From NCBI GenBank assembly GCA_945859605.1, contig OX243825.1, positions 24,295,227 to 24,359,226 on the forward strand: a stretch of 64,000 bases of DNA, written 5' to 3'. Below the pieces are notes generated by a model. It saw only the letters and a list, made by a program, of their open reading frames with translations. It was not told the origin of the DNA and did no database searches. Each line of letters opens with the position of its first letter. The first letter of the stretch is position 1. Both the position numbers and the translations under genes were made by a program. This DNA is from Lumbricus rubellus (taxonomy: Eukaryota > Annelida > Clitellata > Crassiclitellata > Lumbricidae). Of the stretch, positions 49,401-60,640 are shown one piece after another.

Positions 49401-51357
49401 GATCTGTTGACTTGTATTTCTTCAGGGTTGTTCAATTTAAGGTGCAACATTGTAAGACATATAATGGAATGGACACATAAGATAGTTAGTGTATTATTTC
49501 AGATTTGTCAATATTTTATATCTGAAGTCACTGTATAAACTTTTCTCTACATAATATTCTTCTTTTCACCCTCACTAAATCTAAGTTACTTTAGGGATTT
49601 TGTTTGCTGACTAGTTCAGTTTTAGAGATACAGAAGTTTGGTTGCATTTGACAAGGACAGTTATCGTAATTGTAAATTTATATAGTGCCATTTCAAGAGA
49701 AACTCCTCAGAAGTGCATCCGTCCTGACAGCACTAAGCAGTACTAGGTCTTAACATTGATACCTTATTACTTATTATTAGCAGTTTAACTCAGATAACAA
49801 TTAGTATAAAGTTCTCCAATAGCTGTCGTGCGATAGTAGTTGTGCATATGTCATTTATGGGTCTGGGTTTGAAACAGATGTGACTGTGTGCATATACTGG
49901 TATATAACGTAAGAGAACAATTATATAGCACATTTTAAGAGCCTCTCAGAGGTGCTGGTATGTAAATATGTATATGATGTTTATATAGCTATTGCTTTCT
50001 AGGAACTCCTCAGCTATGGTTTAGATGCTTAGTTTGGTACTAATGAAACAGGCTTAGCTCTCTGAGCTGATGAGACTACTTTGAGTCTGAGCTAGGACTA
50101 AGTTCTCCATTGCCAGCTTAATGGAAAAGCATTATTTGCAGAGCATGCAGAACTCGTGTGGCATTGAAAAGTGGTTGCAGTTTTAACCAGAAGAAGTAAT
50201 ATAGGGTCTTCCAGGTTTAAACTCAAATGCTAAAAATGTAATTATGCCGATATTCAACTGATCACACTGATTAGTATTGTTTGAGTCTTGTCCTTGAAAC
50301 ATCCTGGCCCTGACCGTGGTATTGTTAGTTTTTTATTGTGTCAGTACTCAGCACTAGTATTTTCTTATGTGATTAATGTTGAAGAGACATCCATACTGTT
50401 TCTTTAGTTTGTCAAAAAATTACTGCATTTGTATCTTTGCTATAATTCCCCAAGTCTGTACTTCTTTGCATCTTAGGCTTAGAGTCAAGAAATAACGAAA
50501 CCACTCGAGAACAAGTTGATCTGGTGTCAGATAAAAATTCTGGTAGGACACTTTTTTTATTCTTTCATAAACGTATGAGGTTCATTTTTTCATATGCATA
50601 GTGTAAGGTGGAAACTTTCAATGTTTTTATTTGAAGAATGGCCCATGCTTTGTCTAGACAGAATTTTTCCATTTGGCAGTGTTGGTGACCTCGTTCTCAA
50701 AGTGTATGTCACTGTTAGATGATTGCTATTAATTAGTGACTTCTATTATACTGTTGCCTAATGCACAAGACAACAACTGATGGCATATTGTTAATGAGAT
50801 TCAGAGTCATTCACTTTTAGCTTTACTTTAGCCATGGGTGTAACTTTTCTACAGATAGTGGTGGTGACCATTCCTTTGCTGCTCTGCTCATTACTCCTTT
50901 CTTCTCTTCTCTCTTCCCTCAATTTCCTCTATCCTTCCCTAAATAGAATTTAGTATGCTTTGGTCACCACTTTAGGTCACCCATTTAAAGTAGTAAAGTA
51001 GAACAACGCACATATTCACATTTTTTTATTTAAAGCACGCACGAATAGCCTATATGCTAGACAGCCAACTGGTTCCATGTTAATAATATATTTCTCTGCA
51101 GGACCAAAAAGTGGTGGCGACTGTCACCATTACTTTTAAAAGTAGTGGTGACTGGATAACACCGTCACAATAGAAAGTTACCCCTATGCTTGTATAGTGA
51201 TGTGAGCGTGAAATATTTCATTTGAAATATTTCATTTCTGACAGTTTTTTTTGAAATATTTCAACGCCATAAAAAACGTTTTTTTTACATGTATGTTTTT
51301 TTTACATCTCTAGTTGACGATGACAACAAAGATGATGACATGGACGATGATGAATAA
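37473..51357 (+). CDS. Single-Ig-domain membrane protein (six exons)
   Basis: Assembled by me, all introns phase 1. Exon 1, 37473-37560: signal peptide [20 protein letters not shown], donor GTAAGT. Exon 2, 39953-40273: V-type Ig domain with TLNCSV, DWVANF and AGRYCC and several N-glycosylation sites (NVT, NYS, NRT). Exon 3, 47289-47351: Ser/Thr stalk. Exon 4, 49251-49376: membrane helix [16 protein letters not shown], then [11 protein letters not shown]. Exon 5, 50477-50542: [19 protein letters not shown]. Exon 6, 51314-51357: acidic Asp-rich end, TAA at 51355. Total 235 residues. It is probably a surface receptor or adhesion protein. The tail has no clear ITAM/ITIM. Other exons in the 7-kb intron cannot be excluded. 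Confidence 0.75.
38215..38425 (-). mobile_element. tRNA-derived SINE copy
   Basis: Inverse copy: GGGGCGCGGTGGTGTAGTGG and TTCGAGATTCGAATCCACC with the shared body. It lies in intron 1 of the plus-strand Ig gene. Confidence 0.8.
38650..38910. repeat. CCCTCCCC pyrimidine-rich low-complexity tract
   Basis: About 220 bp of CCCCTTCCC/CCTCCCC repeats after CTAGCTGAACCCGGCCACGC, a word known from the ends of a common invertebrate repeat. The long open frames on both strands here reflect composition, not genes. Confidence 0.8.
39090..39285. repeat. Direct plus inverted repeat of CACTTCGATTCGACCGAT
   Basis: CTTTCACTTCGATTCGACCG occurs at about 39,100 and 39,125 in direct orientation and again in inverse (CGGTCGAATCGAAGTGAAAG) at about 39,250. 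It is probably part of a decayed foldback element. Confidence 0.55.
39403..39795. mobile_element. MITE, ATGTTGTGTTTCCGGTAAC family (copy 2)
   Basis: AAATGTTGTGTTTCCGGTAA on the left and TTACCGGAAACACAACATTT on the right. Internal sequence AACAGAAAAGACGTCAACAA is shared with copy 1. It is immediately upstream of the Ig exon of the plus-strand gene. Confidence 0.85.
41040..42136 (-). mobile_element. Deletion derivative of a MULE-type transposon (FLYWCH)
   Basis: On the minus strand, near 41,890-41,770, a frame reads [20 protein letters not shown] and [13 protein letters not shown], a FLYWCH-type zinc finger. It runs on to [18 protein letters not shown] near 41,650, a C-terminal MULE transposase motif, so the catalytic core between them is missing. 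Both ends carry many copies of a GTCGCAGAT/ATTTCGTCG-type subterminal motif in opposite orientation. ATATGTAG lies at 41032-41039 and 42137-42144 as a possible 8-bp TSD. Confidence 0.65.
42424..43115. mobile_element. MITE, ATGTTGTGTTTCCGGTAAC family (copy 3, with extra DNA)
   Basis: The left end AAAAATGTTGTGTCTTCGGT and right end GGGAAACACAACATT are about 690 bp apart, longer than the roughly 400 bp of the other copies. The extra DNA includes the stretch from about 42,550 to 42,840. The right half matches the other copies closely. Confidence 0.7.
43147..43850. repeat. Pair of about 100-bp direct repeats 590 bp apart
   Basis: TTGATGGGTGGGTGAATATC, CAGTTTA, CTGTTTACATGGGTG and CTTAGGGAGGGACA appear at about 43,180-43,248 and again at 43,770-43,843. 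The intervening DNA contains a TGACTAAAAAAAGGTCGTCA repeat and a (TTTA)n run. Confidence 0.7.
43865..44085 (-). mobile_element. tRNA-derived SINE copy
   Basis: Inverse copy with GAGGTTCGAATCCACC and the shared body. The A-box end is partly deleted (near 44,050-44,080). Confidence 0.75.
45387..46275 (+). mobile_element. 5-prime-truncated LINE with 12-bp TSD, frameshifted
   Basis: AGCCAAAAAATG at 45375-45386 and 46276-46287 flanks the insert. The frame runs [20 protein letters not shown], then the RT catalytic [10 protein letters not shown] and [12 protein letters not shown], stopping at 45,837. It resumes in another frame with [22 protein letters not shown] and [14 protein letters not shown]. 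This is the RT C-terminal half of a non-LTR retrotransposon. It lies in the 7-kb intron of the plus-strand Ig gene. Confidence 0.92.
47086..47185. repeat. (CATA)n microsatellite
   Basis: About 100 bp of imperfect CATA tetranucleotide repeats, about 100 bp before exon 3 of the plus-strand Ig gene. Confidence 0.95.
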
Positions 51358-51436
51358 CAATGAGGAAATCTTGTAACTGACAGATTTTAGCAGTATAATT
51401 ACTATTAATGATGGTTTACTCTGTCTGACTGATAGT

Positions 51437-52256
51437 CTTCTTCTTTCTTTCTCCTCCGTCAGGTATTCGCCGACGATGAGGCTCTAACAAAACTTCTCCA
51501 TTTCGGCCGGTCTCTTGCGAGTTCTATTGCCTTTCCCAGCTCCATTCCTCTGTCTTCTATGTCCTCCAGTATGTTGTCTATCCATTTCTTCTTCGGTCGT
51601 CCTCTGCTCCTCGTTCCCTCCACTTCTCCGTGCAGCGCTTTTGCCGGCATTCTTCCGCTCTCCATCCTGATCACATGTCCATACCATGTTAGTCTTCTTT
51701 TCTTTATTCTTTCCACTACTGTTTCCTTCTGGTCTAGTTCTTCTCGTGTCACCTCATTCCGTATCTTTTCTCTCCGTGATCTATTCAGTAGACCTCGTAG
51801 CCATCCCATCTCCGCCACCAGCAGTCTTCTCTCATCCTCCTTTTTACGCACCAAGACTCTGCTCAATACATGAGGACCGGTATCACCAGTGATTCATATA
51901 GCTTGATTTTTGTTCTTGTTAAGATGTTGCCTGATCTCCATAGTCTCCTCAGCTTCCCAAACATTGCTGATGCCAGCCCAATTCTTTTCCTTATGTCCCT
52001 TGTCGACTCTGCATCTTCCGTAATTAGGCCACCCAAGTACGCAAATTCCGCCACCTGTTCCAGCTCCTCTCCCTCCAAGATGATGGTTATCTTCTCTTTT
52101 TTCTTACCAATTGTCATTGTTTTTGTCTTCTCTCCATTGACCCTAAGCCCGAATCTTTTACTACTTTCGTGTACCCTGGTCGTTAACTCCTGCAGTTGGC
52201 TTTCGCTTTCCACCATCAGATCTATATCGTCTGCAAATCTTAGGTTGTTGACTATT
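51437..52256 (-). mobile_element. 5-prime-truncated LINE with 11-bp TSD
   Basis: TGACTGATAGT at 51426-51436 and 52257-52267 flanks the insert. The minus frame reads NNLRFADDIDLMVESESQ (RT catalytic motif), LRVNGEKTKTMTIGKK and FAYLGGLITEDAES. After a stop at 51,863 it continues in another frame with LTWYGHVIRMESGR and RSRGRPKKKWIDNILED. It sits about 80 bp beyond the plus-strand Ig gene stop codon, probably in its 3-prime UTR. Confidence 0.92.
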
Positions 52257-52267
52257 TGACTGATAGT

Positions 52268-53225
52268 ACTATAATACTATTTATGTTTGTGTTCTAAGTT
52301 CTATTCTTAGAACTTTTTGTAAAATTTTGTTTGCCGGATTATTATTGAGTTTAGTTGACATAGTATTTGTGATTTATAATTTGTCTTGTAAAGTCACTAA
52401 AGTGTTTCGAATTCTATACGATTGACTGTGTCCTAGGCTAGCAGAATTTAGCTAAAATCACATTTATTTCATTTATGACAAAACAAGTGATTAATAATAA
52501 ATGTTAAGCATAACAATGAACAATAACATCAACTTTATTAGATCAAACTGTAATTTGTGACATTTGGTGAATAAAACATGTTTTTCAACATATAATATAA
52601 TATAACTCTCATAAAAGTCATTCTTAAAAACAGGTAATTAGAAATAAATTGAGTATCTCGAGGATGGTCATCACTAACACAATAGTGCATATAATGTGTA
52701 ATATGAGAAATAAATAAACTGTTATTATGGTTGTAATTAGTTGTAAAATGTAAAGAAAAAAATAATTTCAAATGTTTCAAAGAAAACTGAAATATTTCAA
52801 ATAAAACTGAAATATTTCATTGAAATATTTCAACGCCAAAAAAAACATGTTTTTTTACATCTCTATGCTTGTAGCAGTTGATTGATCTTAGATGCACATC
52901 TAAGTACTTTGGATTATTTTTCATATAATTGAATGGAGAGTAGTTAATGATAGGTAAGGTAATTATTTATTTGCCATTTTGATTTGTGGAGAATGCCACT
53001 GAGTTGATGCCAAAGTGCAGTGTATAAAGCGTCTATGTGTTGGTGCAGCGTCTATGCCAGTATTGTCACTTAGGTTAGTCAACGATGTTACCATCTCTTT
53101 CTTGACTTCAGTGACTGTGATTTCGATCTCTTCCCATCTTCCCTTCGGCCTCCAGCATTGACTGGTTTGGAGAATGTCCTTTGTCAGTTGATTCAGCATG
53201 AATTGGATATTCGCAGTGTTCTTCA
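52268..53225. other. Non-coding, no gene recognised
   Basis: AT-rich. GAAATATTTCA-type palindromic words near 52,780-52,830 repeat sequence at about 51,225-51,260, where TTTGAAATATTTCAACGCCA also occurs, suggesting the Ig gene terminal region overlaps another dispersed repeat. Confidence 0.35.
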
Positions 53226-53227
53226 TT

Positions 53228-53440
53228 ATCTTGGGTGCAGTGGTATAGTGGTAAGTTTGTTGCCTTGGAGCCGGAATGCACCTCAAGCCACCGCGTAGGG
53301 ACCCTGATCAAGTCCTTCACTCGCAATTGCTCATGCGCTTTGATGTGAAACTCTGATTCAGTGGACCGTGCTGTAATCGGGAGCACCTCTGAGTAGACAT
53401 CTTGCAGGGGTGCTATAACGAGTGCTTATACATACATACA
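53228..53440 (+). mobile_element. tRNA-derived SINE copy
   Basis: GGTGCAGTGGTATAGTGG start, a damaged B box (AATGCACCTCAAGCCACC), body CAAGTCCTTCACTCGCAATT, 3-prime GGGGTGCTATAACGAGTGC. Confidence 0.7.
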
Positions 53441-53874
53441 TTAAACATTCTCTGCAACACATAGACATCTTTGTCAACTTGAATAGCTGCAACACTAGCA
53501 CTATAGATGAAGTATATGGGTCCTTGTACGCAGTTGTTTCAATGTTTAAAATAAATATCAATATCTTTAAAATAAATATCAATATCTGTTACTCTAGAAG
53601 GAATAAAGAAAAGGTTGAAGCCAAAATAGAACAAAGGAATTGTGCAGAAGAGCTGAGAGAAGAAGAGAGAAAAATGGGATATAACAAATAAGAACAATTC
53701 TTATTAGTAGTTTAGCTGCAGAACTCAATGCAAACAGATTCTAACATCACAAAACAGAGAATTTCTGATAGTCTTATTGAAATTACATTATGTATTTATG
53801 TGAATATAAATACTCTTTTAAAAAATTATATAGACTAAGATTATGTAGGCCAAGAGTCGTTCTTTAGTAGGCCT

Positions 53875-54165
53875 ATGTAAAGTAAAGTCCTATCCCGTTT
53901 CGTGAGGAACAGAGGGATGCGCTCATCTCCTTTTCAATGGCCTTGAGCCAGCAATGGACGAATCCCAAGGTCCTGGACACGGGGCCAGCGTATCGCAGGA
54001 CTTGCTGTTTACTTCCCAGCTTACGCCGGTACCAAATTATACTGCTTGGTGACAGAGGCACGTGTGCGTAAACAACTTTCCCAAGGTCGTTACCCGGAGT
54101 CGAACCCGCAACCTCCCGCTCTGTGAGCAAACACGTTACCGGTCCGCCACCAGGTCGCATGCGAC
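53875..54165 (-). mobile_element. Second tRNA-derived SINE family
   Basis: Inverse copy with GACCTGGTGGCGGACCGGTA as A-box region and GCGGGTTCGACTCCGGGT as B box, then GACCTTGGGAAAGTTGTTTA. The body is different from the first SINE family. A relative lacking clear tRNA boxes lies at about 56,640-56,790. Confidence 0.7.
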
Positions 54166-55699
54166 ATAGTAGGCCTATATGTCGTCTGATTTTAGGTACT
54201 GGTAGTTCCTCTTTTCAATAGATAAAAACATGGTTGATGAACAGCCCATTGACTGTTGTAAAGTAAGACATGTAGGTTATAGTGATCATGGTATTGTGGC
54301 CTATGGAAAACTGCCTGCTAAATGCAGTTGTTGTGTTTTTAGTTTAGCTGTTGATCCAGTAGAATGTTTTTAGTAAAGGAACACCGTAAGTTCGCAGTTA
54401 CTTTTCCTGTCTCATCTTGATAGCTGCAACGCTTATAATGTTTAATCTGAGAATTTTACAGTTTTGTTTAGTTTTTTTCTAGTTTTTAACTATCAATTTT
54501 TACTCTGCGTATTTCAGATAAGAAAGCAAGGACATCAAAATAGAAAACGTCTATAGCTCGGGAATCAGTTGTTGTGGCAGGCCTAACTGGAAGTAGAAGA
54601 TGTCTTGAAACTTCAAAACTTCCCCTTGTACGAAATATTTCAGCTGTACTACTGTAGACTATTGCGTGCAAGCATTTTCGTAGGTCAGGCTTTATTGCCT
54701 TCTCCTACCTGTCTCAACTCTTCAGGGAATGGAATTCCATCACATCTCAATCTTCTTTTATTTTTATCTTCACATTTAAATCAAATAAAATCATTACCTT
54801 CATACTATAGCCTAAGCAGTGATTCTCATTTGAAAATGGCAGCTAGAAAATCAATTGTGCTTTATTGAGCAGACAAAATGATGAATGGTCGAACTTAGGA
54901 ACTTTGTGTGGAGCATATTTTGTGCATCGTATTTGTATGGCTGCATATAGTACTTGTCTAGGAGGCCTATCTGTATTTAGACTACTTTGACATTGAATGA
55001 GTTGCCTAACTTCCATGACAGATGCGTGTGCAATTGTGCATTATTATTCAACTTTGGCACATTTACTACCATGGTTGCTTTAAATTATTTCAGAAATTAG
55101 TCAGGTTATGAATGAGTATTGATGTCATATGGTCTGAGGTGCAGAATATGTTATGGCCAATCATATTGCACGAAATTGGAGTCATTAGTCATCAGTCATT
55201 AGTCATCAGCAGTCATTAGACAAGTAAGTAAAATTAGAGTAATGTCAATTAGGTAAATAAAATGGTCTGGCTCTAGGTTTGTCTTGTGGTCTACCTTGCC
55301 GAATGACACCCTACAGTTCGATGCATTTGACTAGGTGAGCCATTCACCGCTCATGCCAACCTTTGTTAGGTAAGCGACCAAGGTGAGCGATCAAATGCTT
55401 GCCTCAAATGAGAAACTCTGAGTCTACTGACCTCATCAGTGGCCATAGATTTACATGAAATCATTTGGCCAAACTTATTCTGGTCAAAATCCACAATGGC
55501 AAGCAACTGCTGGAAAGTATTTGGAAGAATTTTGATCCAAAATATATTAGTTTTTAATCATGATCCAATCTATGAAAATGTCTGATATTAATTTGTTTTG
55601 TTGATGATTTCCCTAGATCTAGAAAATTTAACAGGGCAATCAAGTGGTATTAACTGTTACTGTTGATCATTTCACTTGGATATGCTCTGCTGATAAGTG

Positions 55700-55945
55700 A
55701 GTCCTCTTGGTTCCTTTTGCTCGTACTACTATCATGAAGAATCGAGCCTTTTCTGTGGTTGGTCCGGTGGTCTGGAATAGCCTTCCTTTTGAGCTATGCC
55801 TACACCCTGGGACTCTACCAGGATCGTTCCTTACTAAACTTAAAACTGTTCTTTTTGGGCATGCTGGAGTTGGGAGCGCCTCTGAGTAGTTTTTTACTTG
55901 AAGTCCTGAGCGCTATATAAATGTCCGAATGAATGAATGAATATT
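55700..55945 (+). mobile_element. LINE 3-prime end with (GAAT)n tail
   Basis: Frame reads MKNRAFSVVGPVVWNSLPFE, then SFLTKLKTVLFGHAG and GSASE, followed by CGCTATATAAATGT and a GAATGAATGAAT tail. This is the C-terminal signature of CR1/L2-type RT ORFs. Similar tails occur at 19.3 kb and 62.9 kb. Confidence 0.75.
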
Positions 55946-56639
55946 ATTGGCTGACTGCATGAAGTCAATGCATTTGTTTGGATTTGTGATGTGAGCTATT
56001 CTGCATGTAAACAGAACTTTGGTAATCTGCTTATTTTAAAATGCTTGGTACTAATTAATTATTTGCATGTTTGAAATGAATCCAGATGCTTCCACTTTTC
56101 CACTGGCACATTTTTGCCAAAAGGACGAATTCAGCACTAGGATATTTTGTTATCTCAATTTCATTATATTTGATGTGTTGAATTAATAATTACATTTGTT
56201 ATTTTATGTAAAATCCTTTTCTGCAATGTATAGTGTTAGCAGGCAAAAACAAACAGAAATACAATTTAACACATTATAAAACATCAGGATGACACAACTC
56301 TTATACGAATTTTTGTATAACAAAATATTTGGGTACATGATTCTCAGCAGATAGGTTTGTAAACAAAACATTTGAAAGAGTGCAGTCTCCCAGTTTTTGT
56401 CTCCCATCCTACTCTTTGTTTTGAAAATCTTTTTTAGCTTATGTAGTATGCAATCTAGGCATTTTTGATTAGAGTAAATCAAGTTCAGAGCCATCATCTC
56501 ATAAAAAATAAAGCATGCAGCTACAATTCATGGCAAAGTACAGGTAGTGCAGGTAAGTAGATCCCAAGACTGGTGGAAAGTAGAAGAGTATCATTCCCTG
56601 CTCTTTTGCTCTTTGGTGCTTGAGCGAGCCATTGGCATA

Positions 56640-56790
56640 ATCAGTAGTGGTCAACATTTGCCGTTTACTCCTAAGCTAACACAGGATCCGAATTATACTG
56701 CATGGTGATAGGCAAGTGTATAGAAACAACTTGCTCAGGGTCATTTCCACCTCAGCTGGTATAATCTTTTAGTTACAGAGCCAGCATGCT
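56640..56790 (-). mobile_element. Degenerate SINE fragment
   Basis: AATTATACTGCATGGTGATA and AAACAACTTGCTCAGGGTC parallel the SINE at 53,875-54,165. Truncated and diverged. Confidence 0.45.
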
Positions 56791-59274
56791 AACGAAATAG
56801 AATAAAGCAGGATCCATGTAGATGTTTCAGCAGGAATAAAAATCTAATTACTCAATTTACATTTTTACAACTGATCCAGGTACGTAAGACCTTGTTCGCT
56901 GTGTGAAATGCCTTGGCTAGAGGACTGTTGGAAACAGGCAGTGAAGCATGAATACCACAAAGTTGTGAATACTTTGAGCTGAGCAGTTGACATGTATCAA
57001 ATTGACTGTTATATCTCACATTTCTGGCAAAATATTTTGATTCAAGCTGAAGGATGCATCTGAATAACATGCTCTATGATAGGAAATATTCAATATTTTA
57101 AAGTTAATTTAATAAAGTTTTAATTTTAATAAAGTTAATTAATTTAATGCTTTTGCCAAAGAACAAAGTTGTTATTAACGAGGGACGTACTTCAGCCCAG
57201 AAAAGTACATCTTTATATTGGTAAATTTACAATATGTCCCACTGCATGTAAGGATGTAATATGTAAGCTGTTTGCTTATTTAAAAGTATGAAGGGAAGTA
57301 ACGAGCATGTAAAAATTGTGCAATGTGTGCATTGATGGTGGCATTCCTAATGTTTTTATCTTCTGCCCACAAAGCAATCCATGTCAAATAATCTAATCGT
57401 TTGATTTTGGGTTTCAGATTTATAAAGGGGTCAAATACAACATTTCAAATTATTGATCAATTCCTTGTTCTGGGCTACTATAGCATCATGCCAGGAAGTT
57501 ATACCCAAGACAATTGCTTTTATAAATGTACACAGTTATATTGTATTGTATCTCTAAATTTACAAAGTGCCGCTCACAGTGTGAAAGACCCAGAGAAAAG
57601 AAGGCAGTTTTGAGACAGCGGAAAGACGTGTTTCATATATTACTGTGTTACAAGTGAACTGGTGATGACTATTTTTTTAATCTAAATTTGTTGAGTGCTT
57701 GCCTGTTTTCAAAATGCTTTCTAAAAATTGGTGTTAATGTATCAACGTGTAACACATATGTTTTTAATCAAATGTAATCTTATTTTTGCATTTTTTATTT
57801 TTATTGATTGTAGCTTGATTGATTGTTTTGTGTAGCAACTCCAGTCTCACAAGAATTGTGTATAATTTTACGGTTGTTCCGTTCTGATTAATAGTAGCAG
57901 CATTATATTCTGTAGAGCAGAGACCTCAAACCTAAGTGAAAGCAAAAGTCAATTATTAAAATGGCTTTGAACAAATCTGTGGGCACAGTGCTCAGTCACT
58001 TGGTTAGAGCACCCTGCTTGTGATGTGGAGAGCACCTGTTAGATTCCCTTGAGATGGCAAACGGTGTTCTGTGATCCTCATGGTCTTCACTGACAAAATT
58101 TTGCTCAATTGATGTTTGTAGCCTACCTATTAGAGAGTGGTGCATAATAAATAGAGAAATGGTAATAACTTTAGGAAGCTTAGGGTGTGCTGAAATTCCA
58201 TTGTATAAAACGTGTAAATAAACTATAAACTAAAAATGAGTAGGAAAATATGAATTATTTAACAGTTAAAACCAATCTTGCAAATTTTTCCATTTCAGAC
58301 AACTAGCAATGATTGCAAATATTCAGTTTTGCTTCTGTGGCATTCGTTCAATTATTAGTTGCTACTGACCATGCTGTAATCCTAAGCTTGAACATTTTCC
58401 CTTTAAAGCCGAGATGGTAGTAAATGGTACGGGAAATCCTATACCCTCCGGTATTAAAGGGTTAATAAATTCTATAATTCTGTGAAATATTGTATTGGGT
58501 GACAAGCTTAACCACTCAAAAGCACTTCGTGAGAGGATTTAGCTTGGGTTTACCACACATCTATAATTCTATAATGTTTGCTGCTTTGACAGAGAAGTCA
58601 GTGCTGGTTTGTTTGATTGAAGACTTGATATTGCTTGCCAAACAATTTGTTCAGCTATCATTTCAAGAAATTTCTACTGCTGCAGAACATTTGTTACAAA
58701 TTACTGTTGTCATGGTGCTTCATTTAATAGTTGACTCAAAAGATGGTAATGAATTATGTACATTATATAAAACATTTTAAAAGTTCCCATAATCAAGTTT
58801 TTACTAGTAGCCTTGCAGTAAGGTTGATGATATTGATGTATTTATGTACACTCGTGTAATGGCATGGCTGTTACAGTGCCATATAAATCGTTGGTTACAC
58901 CTGAAATTATTCTCGCTTTGCATTTTAGGTGCAAATGTTGTGAACTATTACAGAAAAATAAATCACAGATGATTCAGGTTTTATGTAGTGCTCAGGACTA
59001 CTGCAAGGTCATGGCCTTCTTAATAAGCAGCATTTTATTTTGTATTGTCAATGTGCTTAAGACAATTTCATTTTAAAATGCATATTTGTACAAATTCTAT
59101 TTAATATAAATAAATTTTTATATATGTACCATATAGTGTTTGCTATTTTGACAACAGATTCTGTTAATAGTGTTCTGGAATTTGTTTCAATAGTTGTAAA
59201 GGACCTTGTTAAAATGAATAAATTTTGTACATAAGAAAATGGTTCATTTTAATTGTAATTGTAATCAAACATTT
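56791..59274. other. Non-coding, no gene recognised
   Basis: AT-rich sequence without supported exons. Short open frames (for example 58,490-58,780) have no recognisable family and no convincing splice context. Possibly UTR or intergenic. Confidence 0.35.
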
Positions 59275-59505
59275 ATTTGTTTGTTTGTATGCGCACTTGT
59301 TATAGCGCCCCTTCAAGCTCACGCTACTCAGAGGCGCTCCCGAATGCAGAGCGGACACTGCATTGGAGTTTCACGCCGAAGCGCTGAGCAATTGTGAGTG
59401 AAGGACTTGCCCAAGGTCCTTACGCGGCGAGGTGGATTCAAACCTCGAACCTTCCGGCTCCAAGGCAACGACGCCACCACTACACCACCACGCCTCACAT
59501 TTATA
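59275..59505 (-). mobile_element. tRNA-derived SINE copy
   Basis: Inverse copy: GTGAGGCGTGGTGGTGTAGT and GAGGTTTGAATCCACCTCG, body shared, 3-prime CGCTATAACAAGTGCGCATA and a CAAACAAACAAA tail. Confidence 0.8.
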
Positions 59506-60640
59506 TAGCGCCACTTCAAGAGAACTCCTCAGAGGCGCTCCCGACCTGACACCAAACCATAATCAAAGAGAATGGTTTTCAAACGCTTGCGGAAAAGGGG
59601 CAAAGAAAGACAAAGAAGTTCATTACGGAGACTAATAGGCAACTTATTCCAGAAAGACGGACCGACCATAGCGAAACTTCTATGCAGCACTGTGGAAGAT
59701 CGAGCTATAGGAACAAGATGATTATTTTATGTGGCACAATTCTGCAAACAGTGGCAAACACAGCATACAAAATTTGGTTCCAATCCTGTTTACTGGATAT
59801 GATTCTTGAGCACTACGGGAAGAATAAGTTACTTCATTTTACGTTTACAAGTTCATGGTGAGTGTGTACTGTGTAACACAGTGCAGTATTTTTTTATATG
59901 ATTGCATCATACAATAAACTAGAACAAATCATTTGTTCCAACACAGCCAAATTAAAATTAGCCCTTGAAAAATCTGAATTTGCACCAATTAAGCCTTGAA
60001 AATATCTGAATTTGCATAAAATAACCCTTGAAAATATCTAAATTTTCACCAAGCTGCTTTCATGGTCAAATGCAGTTTCTTAATTACATAGTCATACAAC
60101 TTCCTTTTAGCTCATTTTAATTTTCATCTTGGCTTGCTTTCATGATAGCCTTTTTAACCTTTACCACTCATGAGTCAGCTCCCACCGGACAAATTTGGGC
60201 CGATTAATTATTAATGTGAGTGGTAAGGGTTAATGCCATCTTGGTGATGCCTTATGCAGAATTACATCTGGTATTATTCTGCTGCAGTATACACTATACA
60301 GCAGTTATGAAAAAGCGTGTTCCACAAGCTGAGCTCACAAGTACCGGTAGCATCTTATAAAGTTACGAGTTTGATATGTGCAGTCATATTATAAATGTAT
60401 AAATGCATATATGAAACAAATTAAATAATTTTTTACTATGAATTTCCAAGTTAGCCAAACAAAAGTCTGATCCATGAATCATTCCTTGTCAAGGCAACAA
60501 TAATAACTAACCAAATAGGCAAGTTAGATTCTTTACACTCTATACACATATATACGGTACATGTACATTGTACACACATTTTTATAACACCAGTGTAATT
60601 TCATAAACATTTTCTGCTAGGACTTCTTAAAATCCTTCAG
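59506..60640. other. Repeat-like then non-coding stretch
   Basis: 59,505-59,720 has TATAGCGCCACTTCAAGAGA and a broken frame, like a LINE tail in inverse. The rest to 60,640 is AT-rich with no supported gene and probably includes the 3-prime UTR of the palmitoyltransferase gene. Confidence 0.35.

Noticed and set aside
53875..54165. Possible tRNA gene on the minus strand
   Set aside because: A and B boxes are present, but the acceptor stem and anticodon arm do not fold convincingly and the sequence continues into a SINE body.
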